A stretch of DNA of 64,000 nucleotides from Streptomyces deccanensis (GTDB lineage Bacteria; Actinomycetota; Actinomycetes; Streptomycetales; Streptomycetaceae). A model generated the notes under the pieces. It was not told the DNA's origin, made no database searches, and was given only the letters and a program-made list of their open reading frames with translations. This document shows positions 17,273-25,855 of the stretch, piece by piece. The translations under genes were made by a program, and so were the position numbers. Each line of letters opens with the position of its first letter. Within the stretch, counting starts at the first letter, position 1. The stretch is from NCBI RefSeq assembly GCF_022385335.1, contig NZ_CP092431.1, forward strand, positions 1,240,001 to 1,304,000, in the 5' to 3' direction.

Positions 17273-17400
17273 AGTCGCGCCGGGTGAGGCACCTGGCGGC
17301 CCTGGGACTCCAGCGCATCCCTCGGCAGATAAGGGAGTTGGGCTACACCGGCAGCGCCAAGCTGCCGGTCCGCCGGCGAAACGGGCGTAAGCTGCGGACG
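17273..17400 (+). mobile_element. Possible short transposase remnant
   Basis: The frame from 17284 (RHLAALGLQRIPRQIRELGY, then TGSAKLPVR) resembles the middle of ISL3-type transposases, where an IRELGYTGS-like segment recurs, but only about 30 residues match and there is no start, no catalytic part and no ends. It abuts the truncated 3' end of the UvrA-like pseudogene and could be the element that truncated it. This is recognition by eye only. Confidence 0.3.
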
Positions 17401-17420
17401 CGTGATGGTCGGCGAGCGAC

Positions 17421-18226
17421 GCTCAACCGGGTGCCGTGGCAGTCCGGGCAGGTCTGGACGCTGAGGAACCTGTCGACACGGTCGAGCCCCTTCTTGGTGG
17501 TGGCCTTCTTCAACGCCTCCTCGACCGTCTGGCGGGCGTTGCGGTAACTGGCGTTCAGCTCGAAGAGCTTGCCGTTCTTGGCCGGGTGCGGGATGACGCG
17601 CTTGACCGGCTCCCCCTCGAAGACGATGCGGCGTTCGTTCTTCGTCAGCTTCGAGAACGGCACGTCGGTCCGCACGCCGAGCTCGGCGGCCACCTTCGGC
17701 ACGGCTGCCAGGCCGAACATCTGCCACGGCAGGACCGCGCCCTCGTCGATGGTGCGTGAGGGATCGGGTACGAGGGCGTCCTCGTCGACCTCCCGCACGG
17801 TCCCGGTGCCGGCGCAGCGCGGGCAGGCACCCTCGCTGTTGAAGGCGTACGACTCCGCACTCGGCGGCCCGAACACGACCTGGCACTCGGGGCAGGTCAG
17901 GGGCAGGTCGAGGGCGACGTCCATGTTCGGTCCAGGCGGTGCCCTTTGGGGCACTGGTGGTTGCCGAGCCGGGAGAAGATCAGGCGCAGGCTGTTGAGCA
18001 GTTCGGTGGAGGTGCCGAACGTGACGGCCGCGTGTGCCGCCTGGGTCAGGCGGCGCCGGGTGTAGGTGGACAGAGCCTCCAGGTAGCGGCGCGATCCTTC
18101 GGCGTACAGCACACCGAGGGCGAGCGAGGACTTGCCCGGGCCGGAGACGCCGGCGATCGCGACGAGCCTGCCCAACGGCACCGTGACGTCGATGTCCTTG
18201 AGGTTGTGCACGCGGGCCCCGCGCAC
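17421..18226 (-). pseudogene. Broken UvrA paralogue (drug-resistance type), truncated and frameshifted
   Basis: UvrA-like ABC ATPase fragments on the minus strand. The first part ([20 protein letters not shown], Walker [10 protein letters not shown], then [34 protein letters not shown]) runs to about 17930. A one-base loss there shifts the frame to [15 protein letters not shown], the zinc-type CxxC, TRTIDEGAVLPWQM-like and TCPDCHGTRLS segments. Homology stops at 17421, so the second ATPase half is missing. There also seems to be an internal deletion after TQAAHAA. The Walker A reads SGPGKSS where SGSGKSS is usual. UvrA paralogues of this short type protect producers against DNA-binding drugs; this one cannot be functional. 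It lies directly downstream of the SnoaL-like gene. Confidence 0.75.
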
Positions 18227-18290
18227 GGTGATCCGTCCGGCGCGGCGCCCACCGCGGAGTCTTTCATCCCCTGCTTCGCAGGCCTGTCGG

Positions 18291-18722
18291 TCAGGAGGCG
18301 ATCTTCTCCGTCACGGTCTCGGAGAACGCCCAGTTGGAGTGCACGATCCGCCACTGGCCGTCGATGAGCTTGTAGCCGTGGGAGGCGTTCCAGGCGCGCA
18401 GCTGCTTTTCCTCGCCGTTCTCGTCGAGAACGAAGGTGTTCAGGTGGTACCCCAGGACGGCGAGGTCGCCGTTGTCGCTGACGTGGACCTGCGGGTCGAG
18501 GTACTCGTTGCGGACGATGTGCGGATTGGAGTAGATGGAGTCGATCCATGCGATGACCTTGTCCCGGCCGACCAGGATGTTCTCGAGGATCGGGTCGAAA
18601 TAGCTGACCTCCTCGGCGAACGCGTCGAGGTAGCCGCGGTTGTCGCCGACGCTCCACCGCTCGTTGAACGACTTCTCCAGCTCGATGATGGTCGTGCTGA
18701 TTTCTTCCTTGTCGACGCCCAT
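18291..18722 (-). CDS. SnoaL-like / NTF2-fold protein
   Basis: 143 aa with the small alpha-beta barrel pattern of the SnoaL/DUF4440 group: an N-terminal helix ([20 protein letters not shown]), then [20 protein letters not shown] and the closing strands [20 protein letters not shown]. Members include polyketide cyclases, dehydratases, ketosteroid isomerases and non-catalytic proteins, so the reaction is not predictable. AAGGAAG lies 5 bases before ATG. It was probably cotranscribed with the quinone oxidoreductase at 20268-21290 before the IS110 element entered between them. Confidence 0.7.
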   Translation of the reverse strand: MGVDKEEISTTIIELEKSFNERWSVGDNRGYLDAFAEEVSYFDPILENILVGRDKVIAWIDSIYSNPHIVRNEYLDPQVHVSDNGDLAVLGYHLNTFVLDENGEEKQLRAWNASHGYKLIDGQWRIVHSNWAFSETVTEKIAS

Positions 18723-18843
18723 GGCGCTTCCTTACGTTGTAGGTGGGTTGGTTTCGGTCACTCGTAGGATCGAAAGACCCGGGGATGCTGGGTGTGGCTC
18801 ATGGGTTTCCGCCCACTGGTGGCTTGAAAGGATTGGCCGCTCG

Positions 18844-18878
18844 GCATCCCGCGACGACTCGACCACTCATTGGGATGC
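18844..18878 (+). other. Stem-loop in the IS110 left non-coding end (possible bridge-RNA part)
   Basis: GCATCCC pairs with GGGATGC across a 21-nt loop, 81 bases before the recombinase start. IS110 elements are known to encode a bridge RNA in the left non-coding region, with internal loops that pair with target and donor DNA. The position fits, but loop-target pairing was not established here. Confidence 0.25.
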
Positions 18879-18958
18879 GCGGCACAAGATCGCTTGGTAA
18901 GGACACGCTGGCGAGGTCGTCTGCTGGGCTGTGAACGGATACGACTTCGGAGGTGGCC

Positions 18959-20165
18959 GTGCCCGAGCTGTGGGCCGGTACGGATGCGGGCAAGGCCGCG
19001 CATCACTGCGTGGTGCTCGACGCGGACGGCAAGCGCCGGCTGTCGCGGCGGGTGGACAACGACGAGACCGCGCTGCTGAAGCTGATCGCCGATGTGCTGG
19101 AGCTGAGCGACGGCGCCCCGGTGACCTGGGCGATCGACCTCAACGCCGGCAGGGGCCGCGCTGATGATCGCGCTGCTGACCGACAACGGCCAGCAGGTCC
19201 TCTACATCCCCGGCCGCACCGTCCATCACGCCTCCGGCTCCTACCGGGGCGACGGCAAGAGCGACGCCAAGGACGCCTTCGTCATCGCCGACCAGGCCCG
19301 CATGCGCCGCGACCTGGAACCTGTGCACCGAGGCGACGACATCGCCGTGGACCTGCGCATCCTCACCTCGCGCCGCCTGGACCTGGCCGCCGACCGCACC
19401 AGGACCATCAACCGGCTGCGAGCCCAGATGCTGGAGTACTTCCCCGCCCTGGAACGCGCCTTCGACTACAAGACGTCCAAGGCGGCCCTGGTGCTGCTGA
19501 CGCAGTACCAGACCCCGGCCGCCCTCCGGCGCGTCGGCAGGACCCGGCTCGCGACCTGGCTGAAGAACCGCAAGGTCCGCAACTATCAGCTCGTTGCGGC
19601 CACCGCGGTGGAGGCCGCCGAGGCCCAGCACACCGCCGTCGCCGGGGAGAAGCTGGCCGCCGCCATGGTGGCCAGGCTCGCGAGGGAGGTGATGGCCCTC
19701 GACGAGGAGATCGCCGAGACCGACGCCCTGATCGAGGGCCGGTTTCGCGACCACCCGCACGCCGAGGTCATCCTGAGCATGCCCGGCCTCGGCCCCGTCC
19801 TGGGCGCCGAGTTCATCGCTCACACCGGCGGAGACCTGAGCGTCTTCGCCAGCGCTGACCGCCTCGCCGGCGTCGCCGGCCTGGCCCCGGTCCCCAAGGA
19901 CTCCGGACGCATCAGCGGCAACATGCGCCGCCCACGCCGCTACTGCCGACGCCTGCTGCGGGTCTTCTACATGTCCGCCATGGTCGCCGCCCGCTCCTGC
20001 CCCGTCTCCAAAGCCTTCTACGAGCGCAAACGAGCCGAGGGCAAGGGCCACAAGCAGGCAATCATCGCCCTCGCACGACGCCGCCTGAACGTCCTGTGGG
20101 CACTCATACGCGACGGCCGCGCCTTCGAACTCACGGCACCGCAGACCCCCGTCATGCTGGGCTGA
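18959..20165 (+). pseudogene. IS110-family DEDD recombinase, frameshifted
   Basis: The N-terminal part starts at GTG 18959 after CGGAGG (VPELWAGTDAGKAAHHCVVL). It reads to WAIDLNAG, where an extra base near 19151 breaks the frame; the rest continues from about 19164 (MIALLTDNGQQVLYIPGR) to 20165. Together they give about 400 aa, the family length. The acidic motif GKSDAKDAFVIADQ of the RuvC-like domain is present, as is the C-terminal Tnp part with GLGPVLGAEFIAHTGGD and the region holding the catalytic serine (LAGVAGLAPVPKDSGRISGN). No slippery heptamer is seen at the shift, so it looks like a mutation rather than programmed frameshifting. Confidence 0.82.
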
Positions 20166-20267
20166 CACGCTCACAGCGAGTCACCAACGCGGGTTGACAA
20201 CTCCATTGGGAATCCTTTCGTGCATGCCGCGGCTGACTGTGAGCACACGGCCCAGGCAGGTGTTTCT

Positions 20268-21290
20268 TCAGTCGTCGAGCAGCACGACGTGCTTGCCCGG
20301 CGTCGTGCCGGCCTCGACGTCGGCCTGGGCATCGCGCACCTGCTCCAGGCCGTGGTGGACCTTCGCGACCGGCACCTCGAGCCTCCCGTCCGCGATGGCT
20401 TGCAGCTGCTGCTGGAACACCTCGGCGGGCAGGTCGGTGGCCTCGCCCGCATAAGCGGTCAGTCGCACCCCGCTGGGAATCATGAACGGGGTGAAGTCGG
20501 GGATCGTCCACTGGCCCGCCAGGGCTCCGGTGAAGCAGACGGTGCCGTGGCGGCGGACGGTGCGGAAGGTGTCGGCGAGGACCGAGCAGCCCACCAGTTC
20601 CAGTACGGCGTCGACGCCGTCCGGCATCAGCTCGCGCACCCGGTCGGCGATCGTGCCGTTGTCGACGAGTGGATGGTCGACGCCCACGGCCCGCAGTTCC
20701 CCCGCCCGGTCAGGGCTGCGAGTGGTGGACAGCACGGTGGCTCCGAGGTCCTTCGCGATCGTGGCCGCGCTCAGCCCGACCGTGGAGGTGCCGCCGCGGA
20801 TCAGCAGCGTCTGCCCCGCCCGCAGACCGAGGCCCGTGGCGAGGGAGCCGTAGGCGGTCTGGAACATCTCCGGCAGCGCGCCGGCCACCTCCCACGGGAG
20901 GCCGGTCTCGAACGGGATGACCTGTCCCGCGGGGACGGTCACGTACTGCGCGTACGAGCCGTCGAAGGACCTGCCCATGCCGCCCATCATGGTCGCCACC
21001 GGCTGCCCCGGGCGCAGCCCGCTGTCCTCGTCGGCCTCGTCGACCACACCGACGCCCTCGATGCCGGGGATCCGCGGGTAGGTGACCTCCGCGTCCGACT
21101 CGCCCTTGCGGGTGGTGACCTCGGACTCGTTGACGCCGAACGCCCTCACCTTGATGCGCACCCATCCGGGCTGCCGCTCGGGCATCGGCACCGTCATGAC
21201 CCGCAGGGCATCCAGTCCACCGGGCTGAGTCAAAACGACCGCTCGCATCGTCGCAGAGTCGGCGCCTGCGGAGGCTGCACGCTTGTCCAT
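20268..21290 (-). CDS. Zinc-independent quinone oxidoreductase-type (MDR) alcohol dehydrogenase
   Basis: 340 aa of the medium-chain dehydrogenase/reductase superfamily. N-terminal GroES-like part (MRAVVLTQPGGLDALRVMTV) and a Rossmann part with LLIRGGTSTVGLSAATIAKDLGA as the NADPH-binding turn. No structural or catalytic zinc cysteine cluster is seen, which points to the quinone oxidoreductase/enoyl reductase branch. ATG 21290 follows GTAAGGAACTGGT; an internal ATG (MRAVVL) would give a 14-residue shorter protein. Divergent from the hydrolase operon at 21625 across a region holding a GGTACG/CGTACC operator. The IS110 element separates it from the SnoaL-like gene in the same direction. Confidence 0.82.
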   Translation of the reverse strand: MDKRAASAGADSATMRAVVLTQPGGLDALRVMTVPMPERQPGWVRIKVRAFGVNESEVTTRKGESDAEVTYPRIPGIEGVGVVDEADEDSGLRPGQPVATMMGGMGRSFDGSYAQYVTVPAGQVIPFETGLPWEVAGALPEMFQTAYGSLATGLGLRAGQTLLIRGGTSTVGLSAATIAKDLGATVLSTTRSPDRAGELRAVGVDHPLVDNGTIADRVRELMPDGVDAVLELVGCSVLADTFRTVRRHGTVCFTGALAGQWTIPDFTPFMIPSGVRLTAYAGEATDLPAEVFQQQLQAIADGRLEVPVAKVHHGLEQVRDAQADVEAGTTPGKHVVLLDD

Positions 21291-21551
21291 ACCAGTTCCT
21301 TACTTATCGAGTGCGGCCCCGCAGGGCCGCCGCGCCGGGACGCCCGCGGCGAGGCGGTCGCCGCAGGAGCACCACTCGATCCTCTGTCGGCATACGCCGA
21401 ATCACTCAGTCGACTGCGGACATCTGGTGGTCAATGCGGGACACCCGGCCCGGGGATCAGGAGGCGTCACCGGGCCGGCGCCCCAGCCAGGGATCGCGCT
21501 TTCAGTGGCGCCACGGCATCCAAGGCCATAGGTCTGCCCTCCGAGCGGTAA

Positions 21552-21585
21552 TTGACAGGGTACGAACGTACCTCTTAACGTACCC
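21552..21585 (+). promoter_or_regulatory. Promoter with embedded palindromic operator GGTACG-AA-CGTACC
   Basis: TTGACA (21552-21557) is followed 18 bp later by TAACGT (21576-21581), and the perfect palindrome 21559-21572 fills the spacer, with an extra CGTACC half-site 12 bp on (21579-21584). This is the classic position for a repressor site. It drives the hydrolase operon starting at 21625. Confidence 0.65.
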
Positions 21586-21624
21586 GCATTCGCCATGATG
21601 CCGTCTGCTCGATGAGGAGCACCG

Positions 21625-23370
21625 ATGCAGCACCTATACGACATTGACGTCCGGGTCCCGATGCGTGACGGCGTGGCTCTCGCCGCCAACGTGTGGCATC
21701 CGGCCGAGGGCAAGGCTCCGACGCTGCTCGTGCGCCTGCCGTACAGCAAGGACTCGGCCCTCCTCGGCCACGGCTCCCTGCCCAACGTTCTGGCTCTGCT
21801 GGAGGCCGGTTACGCGTTGGTGGTGCAGGACTGCCGGGGCACACACCGCTCGGAAGGCGAGTTCGTTCCTCATATGGCGGACCGGCACGACGGTGCGGAC
21901 ACCGTCGCCTGGATCACCCAGCAGCCGTGGTCGGACGGCACGGTGGGCATGTACGGGCCGTCCTATCTGGGGATGGTCCAGTGGGAGACCGCCGTGACCG
22001 GCGCCCCCGGCCTCAAGGCGATCGCACCGACCTTCACTTCGATCGACAACTACGAGGCGCCCTGGTACGGCCCGGGCGGTGCGCTGTCGCTGAGCCTGGT
22101 CACGCTGTGGAACGTCATGATGTACGGGGCTGACGCGCGGCGGTCCCTGGCGGCCGGTGAGGCCACCGCGTCCCACCTGCGGGAGCTCGGTCAGGCGGCT
22201 CTGTCCTTGGAAGCTCTCAACGAGATGCTGCCGACGGCGGAGGTTCCTGTCCTGGCGGCGTACGGGAAGTGGTGGGACGACTGGATGGCCCACCCCTCCC
22301 ACGACGAGTACTGGGACGCCATGGAGCTCACGCCCGAGCTCAAGAACGTCACCGTCCCGGCGCTGAACATCGGTGGCTGGTACGACCTCTACATCGGGCA
22401 GACCCTGCGCACCTACACCGCCGCCCGTCAGAAGGCGGGCACTGCCCAGGCTCGTGAGGGGCAGCGGCTGATCGTCGGTCCGTGGGATCACGGCTCCACG
22501 GTTGGCGTCTTTGCCGACCGGTCCTTCGGCCCATTGGCCGACGCGCAGATGATGGGCCTGGCGGACCTGCATGTGAAGTTCTTCGACCGCTGGCTGCGCG
22601 GTGACGCCACGGCCCTGGACGGCGTGGCGCCGGTGAAGCTCTTCGTGATGGGCATCGACCAGTGGCGCGACGAGCAGGAGTGGCCGCTGCCCGACACGCA
22701 GTGGACCGACTACCACCTCACGAGCACCGGCCGCGCCAACACCGCGGACGGCGATGGGACGTTGACCACCGAGGCGCCGACCGAGGCCGGGCACGAGACC
22801 TACCTGTACGACCCGCGCCGCCCGGTCCCCTCGGCGGGCGGGGCGTCCATGCCGACGACCCCGGGGTTCTGCGGCCCGGTCGACCAGCGGAAGGTCGCCG
22901 CCCGCGACGACGTCCTGTGCTTCGCGACCCCCGTTCTGGACGAGGCCGTCGAGGTCACCGGTCCGGTCAGCCTGACCCTGTACGTGTCCTCGTCGGCGGT
23001 GGACACCGACTTCACCGCCAAGCTCGTCGACGTCTTCCCGGACGGCAGGGCGATCAACCTGTGCGACGGCATCCTGCGCACCCGCTACCGGGGCGGCCTG
23101 GCCACGGAGGAACTGATGGAGCCAGGCACGGTCTACGAGATCACCGTCGACATGACCGGCACCTCCAATGTGTTCCTGCCCGGTCACCGCATCCGCGTGG
23201 ACGTCTCCAGCAGCAACTTCCCGCGTTACGACCGCAACACCAACACCGGTGGCGTCATCGCCCGCGAGAGCGAGGAGCAGATGGTTCCCGCGATCAACCA
23301 CATCCACCACGGACCGAACCACCCCAGCCGTCTGGTACTGCCGATCATCGACCGCAAGGACCAGGCGTGA
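21625..23370 (+). CDS. CocE/NonD-family (X-Pro dipeptidyl-peptidase-like) hydrolase
   Basis: 581 aa alpha/beta hydrolase with the S15-peptidase layout: N-terminal catalytic domain (VRVPMRDGVALAANVWHP, nucleophile S113 in GPSYLGM, oxyanion-type VVQDCRGTHRSEGEF) and a C-terminal jelly-roll domain (ETYLYDPRRPVPSAGG ... FLPGHRIRVDVSSSNFPRYD). Family members include cocaine esterase and ester or amide hydrolases of small substrates; no signal peptide is seen, so it acts in the cytoplasm. It heads an operon with an acyl-CoA synthetase, suggesting it releases a carboxylic acid that is then activated to a CoA thioester. It overlaps the next gene by 4 nt. Confidence 0.88.
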   Translation: MQHLYDIDVRVPMRDGVALAANVWHPAEGKAPTLLVRLPYSKDSALLGHGSLPNVLALLEAGYALVVQDCRGTHRSEGEFVPHMADRHDGADTVAWITQQPWSDGTVGMYGPSYLGMVQWETAVTGAPGLKAIAPTFTSIDNYEAPWYGPGGALSLSLVTLWNVMMYGADARRSLAAGEATASHLRELGQAALSLEALNEMLPTAEVPVLAAYGKWWDDWMAHPSHDEYWDAMELTPELKNVTVPALNIGGWYDLYIGQTLRTYTAARQKAGTAQAREGQRLIVGPWDHGSTVGVFADRSFGPLADAQMMGLADLHVKFFDRWLRGDATALDGVAPVKLFVMGIDQWRDEQEWPLPDTQWTDYHLTSTGRANTADGDGTLTTEAPTEAGHETYLYDPRRPVPSAGGASMPTTPGFCGPVDQRKVAARDDVLCFATPVLDEAVEVTGPVSLTLYVSSSAVDTDFTAKLVDVFPDGRAINLCDGILRTRYRGGLATEELMEPGTVYEITVDMTGTSNVFLPGHRIRVDVSSSNFPRYDRNTNTGGVIARESEEQMVPAINHIHHGPNHPSRLVLPIIDRKDQA

Positions 23371-25025
23371 GCGCCGCCGACCGGGTCTTTGACCGGGTCT
23401 CCGAACTGACCGCGACCTTCACGGCGTCTTCCCTCGACGTGGCCGGGCTCCTGTGCGACCGGCATCCGGCCGACCGCACGGCGTTCACCGTGGTCGACGG
23501 CACCGGGAAGTCTTCGACGCTGACCTTCGGCGACCTCGCCGCGGACTCGCACCGGTACGCCCGGGCTCTGCAAGGGCTCGGAGTCGGCCCGGGTGACCGG
23601 GTGGCGACCCTGATGGGCAAGAGCACCGATCTGGTCACCGTCATCCTGGCGGTCTGGCGGCTGGGCGCGGTGTACGTCCCGCTGTTCACCGCGTTCGCGC
23701 CCCAGGCCATCGCCCTGCGGCTGGAGGGCGCGGGTGCGCACGTGGTGGTCGTCGACCCCGATCAGCGGCACAAGCTCGATCCGGGCCCCGACATGCCGGA
23801 GGACCCCGAGCGCCGCATCGTCGTCACCGGGACCGGCACGTCACGCGGTGACTTGTCACTGGCCGGACTCGTCGCAGCCGCGTCGCCCGAGCCGGTCCCC
23901 ACCGTCACCACGAGCGGGCACGGGCCCCTCGTGCACATGTTCACCTCCGGCACCACCGGCAAGCCCAAGGGGGTCATCCACCCCGTCTCCTACATCACCG
24001 GATGGCAGATCTACCTGGAGTACGGGCTGGGCGTCACCCCGGACAGCAGCTACTGGTGCGCGGCCGACCCCGGCTGGGCCTACGGGCTGTACTCCGCGAT
24101 CGTCGCTCCGCTGGCCGCCGGCATCCCCAGTCTGTTGCTGTCCGGCGGGTTCTCTCCCGAGACGACCTGGCGCACCCTCCTCGACCACCGGGTCACCGAC
24201 TTCACCGCCGCCCCCACCGTGTACCGGGGACTGCGCTCCTCATCGGTACCTGTACCGCAGGGGCTGCGGCTGGAACGGGCGTCCAGCGCGGGTGAGCCCC
24301 TGACCCCCGAGGTCAACGAGTGGGCCGCCACCGCGCTCGGCCTGGCCGTGCACGACCACTTCGGGCAGACCGAGGTCGGCATGCCCCTGGCCAACCACCA
24401 CCATCCCGAACTCGCCCGCCCCCTCAAAGCCGGATCGATGGGCCGGCCGGTACCCGGCTGGAGCCTGACCGTCCTCGCCGACGACAAGGACGAGCCCGCC
24501 GGACCGGATGTCCTCGGCCGGGTCGCGATCGACGTCGCGGCGAGCCCGCTGATGACCTTCCGCGACTACCAGATCGCCGGGCAGAGCGCATCCAAGTTCA
24601 CCCCGGACGGCCGCTACTACCTCACCGGCGACGCCGGACGGGTCGACGCCGACGGAGACTTCTTCTTCTCCTCCCGCGACGACGACGTCATCATCATGGC
24701 CGGGTACCGGATCGGACCGTTCGAGATCGAGAGCGTCCTCGCCCAGCACCCCGCAGTCGCCGAGTGCAGCGTCATCGGCGCACCCGACGAGGTCCGCGGC
24801 GAGGTCATCGAGGCCTACGTCGTCCCCCGCGACGGCGTCGAGGGATCACCCGAACTGGCCGCCGAGCTTCAGCAGTTGGTCAAGACCCGCTACGCCGCCC
24901 ACGCCTATCCGCGCACCATCCATTTCATCGACGCCCTGCCCAAGACCCCGAGCGGCAAGATCCAGCGCTATGTGCTGCGTGACCGCCGACGCACCGACCG
25001 CACCACCACCCCGGAGCCACGTTGA
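23367..25025 (+). CDS. Acyl-CoA synthetase (AMP-forming)
   Basis: 552 aa of the ANL superfamily, closest in style to acetyl/propionyl and medium-chain acyl-CoA synthetases. Shows the phosphate loop MFTSGTTGKPKG, the aromatic/DHFGQTE segment, YYLTGDAGRVDADGDFFFSS and the C-terminal catalytic lysine in LPKTPSGKIQR. The start is GTG 23367, whose GTGA overlaps the stop of the hydrolase gene. It would activate the acid released by the upstream hydrolase. The TTGA overlap with the hydratase gene continues the coupled operon. Confidence 0.9.
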   Translation: MSAADRVFDRVSELTATFTASSLDVAGLLCDRHPADRTAFTVVDGTGKSSTLTFGDLAADSHRYARALQGLGVGPGDRVATLMGKSTDLVTVILAVWRLGAVYVPLFTAFAPQAIALRLEGAGAHVVVVDPDQRHKLDPGPDMPEDPERRIVVTGTGTSRGDLSLAGLVAAASPEPVPTVTTSGHGPLVHMFTSGTTGKPKGVIHPVSYITGWQIYLEYGLGVTPDSSYWCAADPGWAYGLYSAIVAPLAAGIPSLLLSGGFSPETTWRTLLDHRVTDFTAAPTVYRGLRSSSVPVPQGLRLERASSAGEPLTPEVNEWAATALGLAVHDHFGQTEVGMPLANHHHPELARPLKAGSMGRPVPGWSLTVLADDKDEPAGPDVLGRVAIDVAASPLMTFRDYQIAGQSASKFTPDGRYYLTGDAGRVDADGDFFFSSRDDDVIIMAGYRIGPFEIESVLAQHPAVAECSVIGAPDEVRGEVIEAYVVPRDGVEGSPELAAELQQLVKTRYAAHAYPRTIHFIDALPKTPSGKIQRYVLRDRRRTDRTTTPEPR

Positions 25026-25855
25026 CCGGCATCGAACCACTGCTCGTCGAGCAACGCGGCCCCGTCCGATGGCTGTCGCTCAACCGCCCCGAGCGGCGCA
25101 ACGCCCTCGATGTCACCCTCATCGAAGCGCTGGACAAGCAGATCACCAGCGCCGAGGCCGACCCCGCCACCGCGGTCGTCGCGGTGGCGGGCAGGGGCCC
25201 GAGCTTCTGCGCCGGCGGGGACTTCCACCAGTTCCTCGAACTCCACGACCGGGGGGAGAACCCGGTCGGCTTCCTGACCGACGTGTCAGCTTGCTTCAGC
25301 CGTATCGCGGCGAGCCCGAAACCGTGGGTCGCCGTGCTGCATGGTCACGCGGTCGCCGGGGGCCTCGAACTCGCCCTGGCCTGCGATGTCGTCGTCGCCG
25401 CCGACACCACGCTGATCGGCGACGGTCACCTGCAGAGGCGCCTGGTCCCGGCCGGCGGGTCGAGCGTCCGGCTGCCCGGCGCGGTCGGACGGGGGCTGTC
25501 CCGCTGGCTCCTGCTCACCGGCGAACTGCTGCCCGCGACCGCCTTCGCCGACACCGGCTGGATCCACGCGACCGTGCCCGAGGCCGACCTCGACGCGACC
25601 GCCATCCGCGTCTGCCGGCAGTTGGCCGATCGTCACGGCCCCGCTCAGCAACACCTCAAGACGCTGCTGCACCGGATCGACGGCATGGGCCCCGAGCAGG
25701 CCCTGCGCGAGGAACTGGCCACCTTCGCGGACAACTGGCCGGCGAGCGAGGTCGCCGACGCCCTGCGGGCCTTCCTCGCTCCCCACACCACGAAAGCGCC
25801 CACCACAACGGCGCCCACCACATCGGCGCCCACCACGAAAGCGGACCACACATGA
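25022..25855 (+). CDS. Enoyl-CoA hydratase/isomerase family protein
   Basis: 277 aa crotonase-fold protein beginning at TTG 25022 inside the stop of the previous gene. Oxyanion-hole segments are present (AGRGPSFCAGGDFHQF and GHAVAGGLELALACD). The usual hydratase glutamates are not obvious: where one expects a Glu after the second glycine-rich segment there is GDGHLQRRLVPAGGSSVRLP, so isomerase, hydrolase or other crotonase chemistry is possible. The last 20 residues are a Thr/Pro-rich tail encoded by a 15-bp tandem repeat (25790-25849). It overlaps the SDR gene by ATGA. Confidence 0.85.
   Translation: MTGIEPLLVEQRGPVRWLSLNRPERRNALDVTLIEALDKQITSAEADPATAVVAVAGRGPSFCAGGDFHQFLELHDRGENPVGFLTDVSACFSRIAASPKPWVAVLHGHAVAGGLELALACDVVVAADTTLIGDGHLQRRLVPAGGSSVRLPGAVGRGLSRWLLLTGELLPATAFADTGWIHATVPEADLDATAIRVCRQLADRHGPAQQHLKTLLHRIDGMGPEQALREELATFADNWPASEVADALRAFLAPHTTKAPTTTAPTTSAPTTKADHT
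25790..25849 (+). repeat. Four-copy 15-bp coding minisatellite
   Basis: Four units of the type AC(G/A)(A/T)(A/C)(A/G)GCGCCCACC encode the tail TTKAPTTTAPTTSAPTTKAD at the C-terminus of the hydratase-like protein. Whole-codon units mean copy-number change keeps the frame. Confidence 0.8.

Larger units (their letters stand above)
18760..20220 (+). mobile_element. IS110-family insertion element (ends not resolved)
   Basis: Carries one DEDD-type recombinase gene in two frames, with about 200 bases of non-coding DNA on its left and about 50 on its right. It sits between two minus-strand genes that look like an interrupted pair. GAAAGGATT (18826-18834) is inverted as AATCCTTTC (20211-20219), and CATTGGGA occurs at both sides (18868 and 20204); either could mark an end or a shared core. 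IS110 elements normally lack long terminal inverted repeats, so the coordinates are approximate. Confidence 0.6.

Noticed and set aside
19140..19170. Programmed ribosomal frameshift in the IS110 recombinase
   Set aside because: No slippery heptamer or downstream structure at the junction; a single inserted base explains the break.
23367..25025. This acyl-CoA synthetase as the missing trans-acting A domain of NRPS module 2
   Set aside because: Its motifs and operon context fit CoA ligation of a carboxylic acid; it has no carrier domain and its pocket lacks the amino-acid-binding Asp.
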